Part shown: positions 35,267 through 44,310 of the stretch, one piece after another
Numbering within the stretch: the first letter of the stretch is position 1
Layout: each line of letters starts with the position of its first letter
Source: Paucibacter sp. TC2R-5
GTDB taxonomy: Bacteria; Pseudomonadota; Gammaproteobacteria; Burkholderiales; Burkholderiaceae_C
Reading direction: 5' to 3'
NCBI RefSeq assembly: GCF_025717605.1
Contig: NZ_JAJIRQ010000003.1
Coordinates: forward strand, 248,001 to 312,000
Length of the DNA stretch: 64,000 nt
Notes under the pieces: model-generated
The model's input: the letters and a program-made list of their open reading frames with translations, nothing else
Databases searched by the model: none
Told to the model about the DNA's origin: nothing
Position numbers and translations under genes: made by a program

Positions 35267-36814
35267 ATGAAGCTCAGTCTGAAACTACCTCTTGCCTTTG
35301 TGGCCGTGCTGGCCTTGATGCTAATGGCAGCCTTGTACGGCATCTTCAGCGTCAACCATTCGCTCGACAGTTTCACCCAGACGGTTCAAAGCAGTCATGG
35401 CCGGCAGCGCACGCTGAGCGAGCTGACCGTAGGCTTCAAGGTGCAGGTTCAGGAGTGGAAAAACACGCTCTTGCGCGGCAAAGACCCACAGCAACTGGAC
35501 AAGCATTGGGCCGCGTTTCAAAAGCAGGAGCGCCTGGTCAGCGAGCGAACAGCCAAGCTGCTGCGCGAGCTGCCCGCCGGCGCCAGCAAAGACCTGTTGG
35601 CCAAATTCGCGCTCGCCCACCAGGCGATGGGAGACAGTTACCGCCTGGGCTACGGCGCCTTCACGGCGGCCGACTTTGAGCCGAGCGCGGGCGACACGGC
35701 CGTCAAAGGCATGGACCGTGCGCCGACGCAGCTACTGGAGGAGCTGGACGCGCAATTTTCCGTACAGGGCGAGCGCGCGGCCCAGTTGGTCGCGGACCAG
35801 AGCGAGCGGGCCATAGGCTTGAGCCTGCTGATGATGGGGCTGGCCAGTGCTTGCGGCATCGCGGCGGGGCTCTGGCTCAGCCGCCATATCGCCAAGCAGT
35901 TGGGCGGAGATCCGCTGGAGGCGGCCAACCTGGCGCAAAGCGTGGCGGCCGGTGACTTTGCGCAGCGCATCAAGCTGAACTCGGGCGACAGCGCCAGCCT
36001 GATGGCGCAGCTGGTCGGCATGATGGGCAGCCTGTCCAGCGTGGTGCACAGCGTGCGGCAAAACTCCGAATCTGTCGCCAGTGCCTCGGCACAGATCGCC
36101 CAGGGCAATATGGACCTGAGCCAGCGTACCGAGCAGCAGGCGACGGCGCTGGAGGGCACGGCCCTTTCCATCAAGGTACTGGGTTCGGCGGTGGAAAAGA
36201 ACGCCGACCATGCGCGAGAAGCCAACCGGCTCGCCCAAGGTGCGTCAGAAGTGGCCGTCAGGGGCGGCGATGTGGTGGGTCAGGTGGTCGACACCATGAA
36301 AGGCATCAACGACTCTTCCAAGCAGATCGCCGACATCATCGGCGTGATTGACGGCATCGCCTTCCAGACCAATATCCTTGCGCTCAATGCGGCGGTGGAA
36401 GCTGCCCGCGCGGGCGAGCAAGGGCGCGGCTTCGCGGTGGTGGCCGCCGAGGTTCGCAGCCTGGCGCAGCGCAGCGCCGAAGCGGCCAAGCAGATCAAGA
36501 CCTTGATTGGCGCCAGCGTGGAGCGTGTCGAGCAAGGCAGCCATCTGGTCAACCAGGCCGGCTCGACAATGAACGAGATCGTCGACGCGATCAAGCATGT
36601 CAGCGACATCATGGGCGAGATCAGTGAGGCCAGCCGCGCCCAAAGTGCCGGCGTCTTGCAGGTTGGCCAGGCCTTCAATCTGATGGACCAAGCGACACAG
36701 CAGAACTCGGCCCTGGTTGAGCAAAGCACCGCCGCCGCTGAAAGCCTGCGCGTGCAGGCGCAGGCCTTGGTGCAAAGCGTGGCGGTCTTCAAGCTGGCAA
36801 GCCATTCGCACTGA
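35267..36814 (+). CDS. Methyl-accepting chemotaxis protein
   Basis: This is a 515-residue chemoreceptor with a Tsr/Tar-like layout: TM1 (about 7-27), a periplasmic four-helix-bundle sensor (about 28-185), TM2 (about 186-206), a HAMP domain, and the long cytoplasmic coiled coil with the highly conserved tip [20 protein letters not shown] then [20 protein letters not shown]. The C-terminus ends SHSH without the CheR/CheB-docking pentapeptide NWETF, so it probably relies on other receptors for adaptation. It is divergent from the iron operon and followed by an intrinsic terminator. Ligand unknown. Confidence 0.94.
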   Translation: MKLSLKLPLAFVAVLALMLMAALYGIFSVNHSLDSFTQTVQSSHGRQRTLSELTVGFKVQVQEWKNTLLRGKDPQQLDKHWAAFQKQERLVSERTAKLLRELPAGASKDLLAKFALAHQAMGDSYRLGYGAFTAADFEPSAGDTAVKGMDRAPTQLLEELDAQFSVQGERAAQLVADQSERAIGLSLLMMGLASACGIAAGLWLSRHIAKQLGGDPLEAANLAQSVAAGDFAQRIKLNSGDSASLMAQLVGMMGSLSSVVHSVRQNSESVASASAQIAQGNMDLSQRTEQQATALEGTALSIKVLGSAVEKNADHAREANRLAQGASEVAVRGGDVVGQVVDTMKGINDSSKQIADIIGVIDGIAFQTNILALNAAVEAARAGEQGRGFAVVAAEVRSLAQRSAEAAKQIKTLIGASVERVEQGSHLVNQAGSTMNEIVDAIKHVSDIMGEISEASRAQSAGVLQVGQAFNLMDQATQQNSALVEQSTAAAESLRVQAQALVQSVAVFKLASHSH

Positions 36815-36829
36815 GCATGGCCCAGCAAA

Positions 36830-36860
36830 AAGGCCGGCTTGCGCCGGCCTTCTCTATTTC
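36830..36860. terminator. Rho-independent terminator between convergent genes
   Basis: AAGGCCGGC, a TTGC loop and GCCGGCCTT form a perfect 9-bp stem (36830-36851), followed by a T-rich stretch (CTCTATTTCT). It lies just after the chemoreceptor gene and before the convergent CoA-transferase gene, so it may act in both directions. Confidence 0.85.
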
Positions 36861-36904
36861 TACTTTCTTTTTGACTGGCCCGAACGGCGGCCTTTAACAA
36901 CAGC

Positions 36905-37543
36905 TTAAAGCAGCGGTACGCCCGTCTTGGCCTGCACCTGCTCGCGCGTGACACCCTCGGCCAGTTCGACCAACTTCAAGCCCGCCGGCGTCACGTCCAT
37001 CACGGCCAGATCGGTGATGATTCGGTTGACCACGCCGACGCCGGTCAGCGGCAAGGTGCAATGAGGCAGGATCTTCATGTCTTCCGTGCCGTCTTTCTTG
37101 CGCGCCACATGCTCCATCAGCACGATCACACGCTTGACGCCGGCGACCAGATCCATCGCGCCGCCCATGCCCTTGACCATCTTGCCCGGGATCATCCAGT
37201 TGGCCAGATCGCCCTTGGCGCTGACCTGCATCGCTCCCAGAATGCTCAGATTGATCTTGCCGCCGCGAATCATGGCAAAGCTGTCATGGCTGCCGAAGAT
37301 CGAAGAGCCGGCGATGGTGGTGACCGTCTGCTTGCCGGCGTTGATCAGGTCGGCATCGACCTCATCTTCGGTCGGGAATGGGCCAATGCCCAGCATGCCG
37401 TTTTCGCTCTGCAGCCAGACTTCCTTGTCCGCCGGCACAAAATTGGCCACCAGGGTCGGGATGCCGATGCCGAGGTTCACGTAGAAACCGTCTTCCAGCT
37501 CCTGCGCGGCACGGGCCGCCATTTGGTCTTGAGTCCAGGCCAT
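36905..37543 (-). CDS. scoB: CoA transferase subunit B (succinyl-CoA:3-oxoacid type)
   Basis: This is a 212-residue beta subunit of a family I CoA transferase that activates acetoacetate or a related 3-oxoacid with CoA from succinyl-CoA. The active-site glutamate is E47 in [12 protein letters not shown], and the N-terminal [17 protein letters not shown] and the segment [20 protein letters not shown] are typical. The ATG at 37543 is preferred because an AGGGA Shine-Dalgarno lies 8-12 bases upstream. It follows the alpha-subunit gene with 2 bases between. The pair allows use of ketone bodies or polyhydroxybutyrate-derived acetoacetate. Confidence 0.93.
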   Translation of the reverse strand: MAWTQDQMAARAAQELEDGFYVNLGIGIPTLVANFVPADKEVWLQSENGMLGIGPFPTEDEVDADLINAGKQTVTTIAGSSIFGSHDSFAMIRGGKINLSILGAMQVSAKGDLANWMIPGKMVKGMGGAMDLVAGVKRVIVLMEHVARKKDGTEDMKILPHCTLPLTGVGVVNRIITDLAVMDVTPAGLKLVELAEGVTREQVQAKTGVPLL

Positions 37544-37545
37544 GA

Positions 37546-38250
37546 TCAATCTCCCTTCACTGTCAGAGTGCGCTTCTCGATGCGCTTTTCGGGATTGGCG
37601 TTCACCACGATGCGGTGCACATAAATGCCCGGCAGGTGCACGGCGTCCGGGTCAATCTCGCCCACCTCGACCAATTGCTCGACCTCGACCACGGTGATCT
37701 TGCCGGCCATCGCGGCGGCCGGGTTGAAATTGCGCGCCGTGCGGCGGAACACCAGATTGCCGCTCTTGTCGGCCTTCCAGGCCTTGACCAAGGACACTTC
37801 GGGGCACAAAGCATGTTCCATCACATAGGTGTGGCCATCAAATTCGCGCAGTTCCTTGCCGTCGGCGACGATGGTGCCCACGCCGGTGCGGGTGAAGAAG
37901 GCCGGGATGCCCGCACCGCCGGCGCGCAGCTTCTCGGCCAGCGTGCCCTGCGGCGTGAACTCGAGCTGCAACTCGCCGGCCAGGTATTGACGCTCGAATT
38001 CTTTGTTCTCGCCCACATAACTGGAGATCATCTTCTTGATCTGGCGCGTCTCCAGCAACTGGCCCAGGCCGAAGCCGTCAACGCCGGCATTGTTTGAAAT
38101 CACCGTCAGATCCTTGACACCGCTGTCGCGCAGCGCGGCGATCAAGGCCTCAGGGATGCCGCACAGGCCGAAGCCGCCGACCGCCATCAGCTGGCCGTCT
38201 TTGACAATACCCTTGAGCGCCTCTGCGGCACTGGGGAAAATTTTGTTCAT
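37546..38250 (-). CDS. scoA: CoA transferase subunit A (succinyl-CoA:3-oxoacid type)
   Basis: This is a 234-residue alpha subunit partnering scoB. It shows the glycine-rich CoA-binding loop [20 protein letters not shown], the [15 protein letters not shown] segment and [20 protein letters not shown], all diagnostic of the family. The start at 38250 ([12 protein letters not shown]) has GGAG upstream. It is the first gene of a two-gene operon, divergent from the porin gene across 112 bp, so the two units may share regulators. Confidence 0.93.
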   Translation of the reverse strand: MNKIFPSAAEALKGIVKDGQLMAVGGFGLCGIPEALIAALRDSGVKDLTVISNNAGVDGFGLGQLLETRQIKKMISSYVGENKEFERQYLAGELQLEFTPQGTLAEKLRAGGAGIPAFFTRTGVGTIVADGKELREFDGHTYVMEHALCPEVSLVKAWKADKSGNLVFRRTARNFNPAAAMAGKITVVEVEQLVEVGEIDPDAVHLPGIYVHRIVVNANPEKRIEKRTLTVKGD

Positions 38251-38362
38251 CAATGAATCTCCGTTAAATCGTCGGACGCGGCGAAGCGTACTACGAGCGC
38301 GAGGCAAAAATGCTTACGTAGAATCGCCTACAACAATTTGCTGCGGGGCCCAGGAGACCAGA

Positions 38363-39619
38363 ATGAGAAGTTGGCATGCGCTGATCGCCCCACTCGCACC
38401 CTTGATGGTCGGCGTTAGCGTCAGCCTAAGCGCCTGCGTTAGCGCTCAGGCCGAAAGCCTGCAGCTCAGTGGCTTTGGCAGCTTGTCGGCCTACCGGGGC
38501 GACGACGCCGTGGTCGGCGTGCGGCCGGGCGATCGGGTCAAGAACTTTTCACAAGACGGCCAGTGGCGCTGGGACGGCGACTCCGTGCTGGGCCTGCAGG
38601 CCGGATGGCAGCTCTCGGAGCAGCTGGAGCTGGTCTGGCAAGTCCAGCTGCGCGACGATTTGGTAGGCGGCTTGTCAGCCCGCACCGAATGGGCCTATAT
38701 CGGCTGGCGGCACAGCGCAGACTGGTCAGTGCGACTGGGCCGTCAGCCCCTGCCGATATACATCAACTCCGAGACGCTGCGAGTCGGCTTCGCCCACACT
38801 GCGGTGCGGCCGATGGCTGCGGTTTACGGGCTGAACGGCAGCGAACCGGTGGACGGAATCAACATCAGCTGGAGCCAGCCCGCCTTCGAGGGCAACCTCA
38901 GTCTGGATCTGGGGGCCGGCAGCAACTCCGTCAGCTTGCCGCGCGGCCGGGTCGACACCCAGGCATTGCTGGCCAGCGCGGTGCGTTGGCAGCAGGGTGG
39001 CCTGTCGCTGCGCTTAGGTGTAGCCGCTTACCGTTTTGATCTGCATGACGACGCGCTGGACGCGCAATTCGACGCCCTCATGCGTCCCGGCAGCCCCTGC
39101 GCCAACTGCGCTAGCGCCTTGCCTGACCGAGCCCGCACCCGCGACGTCGAAGGCCGCCTGATCAATCTCGGCATGAATTGGGACAGTGGCGATTGGACGC
39201 TGACGGCGGAAGCAACGCGGCGCGGCGGCAATTCGGTGTTCAGCGCAGAGGTCGAAGCCTGGTATGCCCTGGTTTCACGGCGCTTTGGCGCCTTGACGCC
39301 CTATGCCTCCATCGGCGCATCGAGATTCAAGGAAGCTGCGCTAGGCCTACAAGCGACGGCAGGCAGCAGCCTGGCCACGGTGCAGGGCATCGCCGGCCTT
39401 GACCGCCGGCTGCAAAGCCCTTGGGACCGCCGCATCGAATTGGCCGGCCTGCGCTGGGATGTGCATGAGAAAGCAGCCTTGAAGCTGCAATATGAGCGTT
39501 GGACGGCCACCCGGGACAGCAGCACGCCGCGCGACGGCGAGATCCACTTGCCGAGCGGCAGCCCGGCATGGGATGGCAGGGTACAGATGCTGACGGTCAG
39601 CCTGGACTTTGTGTTCTGA
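38363..39619 (+). CDS. Outer-membrane porin-like beta-barrel protein
   Basis: This is a 418-residue protein with a signal peptide (cleavage near AQAES) and alternating beta-strand pattern throughout, ending in QMLTVSLDFVF with the C-terminal phenylalanine typical of outer-membrane barrels. Features such as LSGFGSLSAYRGDD and WSVRLGRQPLPIYINSE resemble non-OmpC porins (DcaP/OprP-like), but I cannot assign a substrate. A loop contains a CANC pair (about residue 250) that may form a disulfide. GGAGA lies about 9 bases upstream of the ATG. Its stop is 10 bp before the binding-protein gene. Confidence 0.78.
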   Translation: MRSWHALIAPLAPLMVGVSVSLSACVSAQAESLQLSGFGSLSAYRGDDAVVGVRPGDRVKNFSQDGQWRWDGDSVLGLQAGWQLSEQLELVWQVQLRDDLVGGLSARTEWAYIGWRHSADWSVRLGRQPLPIYINSETLRVGFAHTAVRPMAAVYGLNGSEPVDGINISWSQPAFEGNLSLDLGAGSNSVSLPRGRVDTQALLASAVRWQQGGLSLRLGVAAYRFDLHDDALDAQFDALMRPGSPCANCASALPDRARTRDVEGRLINLGMNWDSGDWTLTAEATRRGGNSVFSAEVEAWYALVSRRFGALTPYASIGASRFKEAALGLQATAGSSLATVQGIAGLDRRLQSPWDRRIELAGLRWDVHEKAALKLQYERWTATRDSSTPRDGEIHLPSGSPAWDGRVQMLTVSLDFVF

Positions 39620-39629
39620 ACTGGAGTCC

Positions 39630-40778
39630 ATGGCCATGAGAACCTTGCTCCATACCCTCGGGCAACGCCCAAGCCGCAACGCATATCTTTGTTTGCTGCT
39701 GCTCGGCCTGCCCCTGCCCTTGTTGGCGCAGGACCGGGCAAGTCAAGAGCTGCCGGTGCTGCAAGTGGCGGTTTCGCGCTCCTTGGCGCCGCCCTTCGTG
39801 ATCTGGCGCGACAACCAGGCGGTGGGCGGCATCGATGTCGAAATCGCCCAAGCCGTCGCGGCACAGTTAAAAACGCAGGTCGAGTTCATCGCCCTGCCAC
39901 GTCTGCGGGTCGAATCGGCCTTAAGCAGCGGCGAAGCGGATATGGCCTGCAATCTGAGCCCCCTGCACCTGCCCAAGGGGGAGGTTCTGGCACAAAGCGC
40001 CGACTTGTTCGAACTGCAGGAAATGCTGGCCGGCAACCCCGGCGCGCCGGCCGTGGACAAGCCGGAACAAATCAATCCGGGCTCGGTGCTGGGAACCTTG
40101 CAGGCGCAGGCTTACCCGGCGCTGGAGCCCTTCTTTGCGCAAGGCCGGCTCAAACGCGACGACGCATTGGACGACGAGCGCTTGCTGCTCAAGCTGACCA
40201 AAGACCGGCACCCTTACGGCATCAGCAACCGGCAGGTGCTGAGCTGGTTCGCGGCCCAGGGAGGAGAAAACAAGCTGGCATCTTGGCGTCTGCCTTTGGC
40301 GAGTCGGCCATACCGTTGCACCTTCTCGCCACGCGGGCGTTACGACGCCCGCCAACTCTATGCTGCGCTGGAGCAATTGCAGACTAACGGCCGAATCGCG
40401 CAGATCAACACTGCGCGTTCGAGCCCGGCGGTGGCCGTGGTAGTTTCGGTACAAAGCGGGGTGCGCGACGTCAGCCGCTCGGCCCTGGTCGATCTCTTTA
40501 TGGGCCAGAGCAGCTTGCTCGGCGCACAGCTCCGCGCCGAACCGGTGATGAGCATGGGGGCGGAGCGCCAGTATTTTCTCGGCGCGGTGCTGCAGCGCGA
40601 AGCGGCCCAGTTTCGCTCGGCCTGGGCGGGCCAACAGTTTGGGGGTAGGCGCCGTGCGCCGCTGGAGCTGGGCAATGCCGAGGCCATGAAGACTCATTTG
40701 CAAGCGCATGCCCAGGCCGTCGGCTTCCTGCCCTTGAGCCTGGTGGACAGCTCTTTGCGCATCATCTATTTGCCCTGA
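39630..40778 (+). CDS. Hybrid periplasmic binding protein (SBP_bac_3 module plus PstS-like module)
   Basis: This is a 382-residue exported protein (signal cleavage after LLAQ). The first module (about residues 25-245) reads like an SBP_bac_3 amino-acid-type binding domain: LQVAVSRSLAPPFVIWRDN, GGIDVEIAQAVAAQLKTQVE and LRVESALSSGEADMACNLSP. The second (about 255-380) is a PstS-like half: SRSALVDLFMGQSSLLGAQL, AAQFRSAWAGQQFGGRRRAP and EAMKTHLQAHAQAVGFLPLS. No ABC permease or ATPase gene accompanies it. It sits between the porin and a PAS-LuxR regulator, 10 bp from the latter, so a sensory role is possible. Two ATGs (39630, 39636) compete; GGAG at 39623 favours the first. Confidence 0.75.
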   Translation: MAMRTLLHTLGQRPSRNAYLCLLLLGLPLPLLAQDRASQELPVLQVAVSRSLAPPFVIWRDNQAVGGIDVEIAQAVAAQLKTQVEFIALPRLRVESALSSGEADMACNLSPLHLPKGEVLAQSADLFELQEMLAGNPGAPAVDKPEQINPGSVLGTLQAQAYPALEPFFAQGRLKRDDALDDERLLLKLTKDRHPYGISNRQVLSWFAAQGGENKLASWRLPLASRPYRCTFSPRGRYDARQLYAALEQLQTNGRIAQINTARSSPAVAVVVSVQSGVRDVSRSALVDLFMGQSSLLGAQLRAEPVMSMGAERQYFLGAVLQREAAQFRSAWAGQQFGGRRRAPLELGNAEAMKTHLQAHAQAVGFLPLSLVDSSLRIIYLP

Positions 40779-40788
40779 AGCAAAACCA

Positions 40789-41334
40789 ATGCCTGTTGAT
40801 TACCGCACCGCCTTTGAATTGGCCCCGATTGGCCTGGTTTTGTCGGCCAATCGCTTGATCGTTGATTGCAACCGTCAGCTGCTCAGCATGTTCGGCGCCG
40901 ATCACGGCCAGCTCGTCGGGCGCAGCTTCGAGGTGCTCTACCCCAGCCTGGTCGAGTTCGAGCGCACCGGCGCACGCATCATCGCCAGCCTCGATCAAGG
41001 CGGCTTTTATGCCGACGACAGGGTGATGAAGCGCGTCGGCAGCGGCGAGCTGTTTTGGTGCCATGTCTCCGGCCGCGCGCTGGACCCGGCCGACCCACAT
41101 GCGCAAGGCATCTGGAGCTTCGAGGACTTGTCGGCCCACCGCCGCTTGAAGGTCGACCTGACCGCCCGCGAGCGCGAAATCGCCGCGCTCTTGATCGACG
41201 GCCTGAGCAGCAAGATGATTGGCCGCCGGTTGGGCATCAGCCCGCGCACGGTGGACGTGTACCGCGCACGCTTGATGAAAAAATATGCCGCCGGCTCCAC
41301 GCCAGAGCTGATTCACAAAATGCTCAGCGCCTGA
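40789..41334 (+). CDS. PAS domain-LuxR family transcriptional regulator
   Basis: This is a 181-residue single-polypeptide regulator: a PAS sensor domain (about 5-118, beginning YRTAFELAPIGLVLSANRLI) and a C-terminal LuxR/NarL-type HTH (about 123-178, LTAREREIAALLIDGLSSKM followed by ISPRTVDVYRARLMKKY). There is no phosphoacceptor receiver domain, so the PAS domain itself should sense a ligand or partner. It is the last of three co-directional genes with the porin and hybrid binding protein and converges on slyX. Targets are unknown; the porin operon and divergent scoAB are the nearest candidates. Confidence 0.9.
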   Translation: MPVDYRTAFELAPIGLVLSANRLIVDCNRQLLSMFGADHGQLVGRSFEVLYPSLVEFERTGARIIASLDQGGFYADDRVMKRVGSGELFWCHVSGRALDPADPHAQGIWSFEDLSAHRRLKVDLTAREREIAALLIDGLSSKMIGRRLGISPRTVDVYRARLMKKYAAGSTPELIHKMLSA

Positions 41335-41353
41335 GCACTCATCCCGCGCAGGC

Positions 41354-41569
41354 TCAATAGTGCGGCGGCAAATCGTCCATCAAGCTGCGAAACACAGGCG
41401 CGCCTGACTCGGGTGCCTGCTGGCGCAGCTCGGCGACTTCGCGTAGCAACAAATCGATTTGCGCTTGTTGGCGCGTAATGATCAGGTTCAGCTGATCAAG
41501 CATGTCTTCGCTGAAGCTGGCCTTGATTTCCAGCTCGGTCAGGCGATGTTCGGTGTTTATGGAGTCCAT
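41354..41569 (-). CDS. slyX: SlyX family protein
   Basis: This is a 71-residue coiled-coil protein whose function is unknown despite wide conservation. The helical heptad pattern (HRLTELEIKASFSEDMLDQL through LLLREVAEL) and the invariant C-terminal PPHY identify SlyX. Its length is normal. It is divergent from the TrhO-like gene across about 60 bp and converges on the PAS-LuxR gene with 19 bp between. Confidence 0.93.
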   Translation of the reverse strand: MDSINTEHRLTELEIKASFSEDMLDQLNLIITRQQAQIDLLLREVAELRQQAPESGAPVFRSLMDDLPPHY

Positions 41570-41630
41570 CCCCTATTGGACTTCATTCTGCGTAGGGCGC
41601 AGCAGTGGCTTGCCTACAATCCGGGCAACC

Positions 41631-42428
41631 ATGCAAAACGCACTCCCCGTTCTCAATATCTCGTCCTACAAATTCGTCGGCCTGCCTGACTGCCATGCGC
41701 TGCGCGATCTCCTTTTTGAGCGCGCCATGGCGCTTGAGCTCAAAGGTACGGTGCTGCTGGCCGAGGAAGGCATCAATTTGTTTTTGGCCGGCAGCGCCGC
41801 AAGCGTGCGCGCCTGGGTCGACGCGCTGAAACAAGATGCCCGGTTCGCCGATCTGTCGCCCAAGGAAAGCTGGAGCGAGGCGCCGCCGTTCAGGAAGCTG
41901 CTGGTCAAGGTCAAGGCCGAGATCATCCGCATGAACCACCCCGCTATTCGCCCCGACGCCTTGCCGCGTGCACCGGCGCTGGCCCCCACCACACTGGCAC
42001 GCTGGCTGGCCCAAGGCCATGACGACGACGGCCGGCCCGTCGTCACGCTGGACACCCGCAATGCCTTCGAAGTGGACTACGGTACGTTCGAGGGCGCCAT
42101 CGATTGGCGCATCAGTAAATTCAGCGAATTCCCGCAAGCGGTTCAAGACCACCGCGCCGAGCTGATGGGCAAGACCATCGTCAGCTTTTGCACCGGCGGC
42201 ATACGCTGCGAGAAAGCCGCCATCTACCTGGAGCAACAAGGCCTGGACGGCCCCGTCTACCAGCTGGAGGGCGGCATCCTGAAGTATTTCGAAGAAACCG
42301 GCGGGGCGCATTACAAGGGTGACTGCTTTGTGTTTGACCAGCGCGAAGCACTCGACGCAGGCCTGCACCCATCGACCGAGATCTGCCGCCCAGCTAGCGA
42401 GGCGCATCGCGCCCAAGCAGCAGAATGA
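41631..42428 (+). CDS. TrhO/YceA-like rhodanese family protein (tRNA uridine-34 hydroxylase family)
   Basis: This is a 265-residue protein with an N-terminal acylphosphatase-like domain (LKGTVLLAEEGINLFLAGSA) and a rhodanese domain whose active-site loop is CTGGIRCEKAA (C187, C193), the signature of the TrhO/YceA group that makes 5-hydroxyuridine at tRNA position 34. It is shorter than E. coli TrhO (350 residues) because the C-terminal cysteine-rich tail is absent, so tRNA hydroxylase activity is probable but not certain; annotators also use the neutral name sulfurtransferase. Its stop overlaps the hydrolase start (ATGA). Confidence 0.85.
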   Translation: MQNALPVLNISSYKFVGLPDCHALRDLLFERAMALELKGTVLLAEEGINLFLAGSAASVRAWVDALKQDARFADLSPKESWSEAPPFRKLLVKVKAEIIRMNHPAIRPDALPRAPALAPTTLARWLAQGHDDDGRPVVTLDTRNAFEVDYGTFEGAIDWRISKFSEFPQAVQDHRAELMGKTIVSFCTGGIRCEKAAIYLEQQGLDGPVYQLEGGILKYFEETGGAHYKGDCFVFDQREALDAGLHPSTEICRPASEAHRAQAAE

Positions 42429-43381
42429 GTCGCCTGACCGAAGGCCTGTTACGCGCTTTAGGCCTGCTCTTGCTGCTGGGCGCTTTGGGATTTGCGGCCA
42501 CCAAGGCGCCTGACCGCCCGCTGGAAAGCCTGATCCAGCGCTGGGCCCCGCCGCCGTCGGAATTCATTGACCTGAACGGCCAGCTGCTACACCTGCGCGA
42601 CCAGGGGCCCAGCGGGGACAAGCAGCCCATCGTGCTGATCCACGGCACATCGGCCAGCCTGCACACCTGGGAGGGCTGGGTCAAAGAGCTCTCAAAAACC
42701 CGCCGCGTGATCAGCTTTGATCTGCCCGGCTTCGGCCTGAGCGGCCCGGCCGTGGCGGCAGACTACAGCGCTGACAACTACGTCAAAACGGTGCGCGCAC
42801 TGCTCGACCATCTGCAGCTTGAGCGCATCGTGCTGGGCGGCAACTCGCTGGGCGGTGAAATTGCCTGGATGGTGGCGGCCGCCGAGCCACAGCGGGTGGC
42901 CGGACTGATCTTGGTCGATGCCGGCGGCTATGCCTTCACGCCCGAGTCGGTGCCCGTGGGATTTCTGCTGGCCCGGCTGCCAGGCGTCGGGGTTTTGAGC
43001 GAATACCTGCTGCCGCGCAGCCTGGTTGAGCGCAGCGTTCAAAGCGTCTACGGCGACCCGACCAAGGTCAGCCCAGCCTTGGTGGAACGCTATTACGAGC
43101 TGACGCTGCGCGCCGGCAACCGCGCAGCACTGCGCCAACGCATGGCGCAGATGGTCTTGGGCGACCAAGCCCAGCGCATCAAAACGCTGCGCCAGCCGAC
43201 CTTGATCTTGTGGGGCGCCAAAGACCGCTTGATTCCGCCCGACAACGGCCAGGCGTTCGCGCGTGACATCGCCGGCAGCCAGCTGACGGTGTTCCCCGAT
43301 TTGGGGCATGTGCCGCACGAAGAAGATCCGCTCACTACACTGGCGCCCGTGCAAGCGTTTTTAACTACGCTCAAACCCTAG
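42425..43381 (+). CDS. Alpha/beta hydrolase, membrane-anchored
   Basis: This is a 318-residue hydrolase with one N-terminal hydrophobic anchor (about 8-25) and a complete alpha/beta catalytic set: oxyanion region LIHGTSASLHTWEGW, nucleophile Ser141 in LGGNSLGGEIAWM, acid Asp in WGAKDRLIPP and His in DLGHVPHEEDP. It resembles haloperoxidase/epoxide hydrolase-like and meta-cleavage hydrolase families. The substrate is unknown. It is coupled to the TrhO-like gene by a 4-base overlap and ends 75 bp before the aot operon. Confidence 0.85.
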   Translation: MSRLTEGLLRALGLLLLLGALGFAATKAPDRPLESLIQRWAPPPSEFIDLNGQLLHLRDQGPSGDKQPIVLIHGTSASLHTWEGWVKELSKTRRVISFDLPGFGLSGPAVAADYSADNYVKTVRALLDHLQLERIVLGGNSLGGEIAWMVAAAEPQRVAGLILVDAGGYAFTPESVPVGFLLARLPGVGVLSEYLLPRSLVERSVQSVYGDPTKVSPALVERYYELTLRAGNRAALRQRMAQMVLGDQAQRIKTLRQPTLILWGAKDRLIPPDNGQAFARDIAGSQLTVFPDLGHVPHEEDPLTTLAPVQAFLTTLKP

Positions 43382-43456
43382 GTCGACATGAGCCATATCC
43401 ATAGCAAGATAGCGGCTTCGACCTTTACTCCTTTTTCACCCTTTTCCGGAGCAGCC

Positions 43457-44251
43457 ATGCAAAGACGTCATCTGATCGCCATCGCGGCCATCGCCTGCAG
43501 CGCCATCACGGGCTTCAGCGCCCAAGCGCAAACCGCCGACATGAAGAAAATCCGCATTGGTGTCGAGGGCGCTTACCCGCCCTTCTCCGAAGTGGGCAAA
43601 GACGGCAAGGTGATGGGCTTCGAGATTGACCTGGCCAATGCCTATTGCGCCGAGATGAAGGTCGCCTGCGAAATGGTGCAGGTGGACTTCGACGGTTTGA
43701 TCCCGGCCCTGCAGGCCCGCAAGATCGACGCCATCATCGCCTCGCTGTCCATCACACCCGATCGCCAAAAGGCGATTGCCTTCTCCAACGCCTACTACAA
43801 CACGCCAGCCCGCTTCGCCGGCAAGGCCGATGCCAAGCTTGACTTCACGCCCGCCGGCCTGAAGGGCAAGAAAATCGGCGTGCAGCGCGGCACCATCCAT
43901 GAAACCTACGCAGCAACGGTCTTCAAGCAAAGCGAGATCGTGCGCTACGCAACCCAGGACCAGGCCTTTTTGGATCTGAAGTCGGGCCGTATCGACCTGA
44001 CCCTGGCCGACTTGGTGGCGATTGACCAAGGCTTTCTGGCCAAGCCCGACGGCAAGGGTTTCGCCCTGATCGGCCCTAACTACGACGATGTCAAGTACTT
44101 CGGCACCGGCTCGGGCGTGGGCATGCGCAAGGCCGACGAAAAGGTCTTGGGCAAGAAGTTCAATGACGCGATTGCAGCGATTGCCGCCAACGGCACCTTC
44201 AAGAAACTCAACGACAAATACTTCCCTTACGACCTGGCGCCGAAGAAGTAA
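43457..44251 (+). CDS. aotJ: Basic amino acid ABC transporter substrate-binding protein (AotJ/HisJ-like)
   Basis: This is a 264-residue periplasmic binding protein for arginine/ornithine-type ligands. Signal peptide MQRRHLIAIAAIACSAITG ends at AQAQT. The mature protein reads IRIGVEGAYPPFSEVGKDGK, GFEIDLANAYCAEMKVACEM (with a Cys pair), and IDAIIASLSITPDRQKAIAF, the LAO/HisJ signature. The assignment to the aot system rests on the order J-Q-M-O-P downstream, as in Pseudomonas aeruginosa. A small GGCCC/GGGCC hairpin in the 59-bp gap before aotQ could reduce expression of the permeases relative to the binding protein. Confidence 0.88.
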   Translation: MQRRHLIAIAAIACSAITGFSAQAQTADMKKIRIGVEGAYPPFSEVGKDGKVMGFEIDLANAYCAEMKVACEMVQVDFDGLIPALQARKIDAIIASLSITPDRQKAIAFSNAYYNTPARFAGKADAKLDFTPAGLKGKKIGVQRGTIHETYAATVFKQSEIVRYATQDQAFLDLKSGRIDLTLADLVAIDQGFLAKPDGKGFALIGPNYDDVKYFGTGSGVGMRKADEKVLGKKFNDAIAAIAANGTFKKLNDKYFPYDLAPKK

Positions 44252-44310
44252 TCGTTGCAGGCCCCAGCATCGGGCCGCTGGTTTGATGGTTTGAGATAGA
44301 GAAAGCGCCC

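Noticed and set aside
43457-44251. Assignment of the binding protein as glutamine- or cystine-specific
   Set aside because: Sequence signature and the AotO gene in the operon fit the basic amino acid class better, although the ligand is unproven.
44260-44276. Intrinsic terminator between aotJ and aotQ
   Set aside because: The GGCCC/GGGCC stem is only 5 bp with no following T run, so it can be at most a weak attenuator and is not listed as a terminator.
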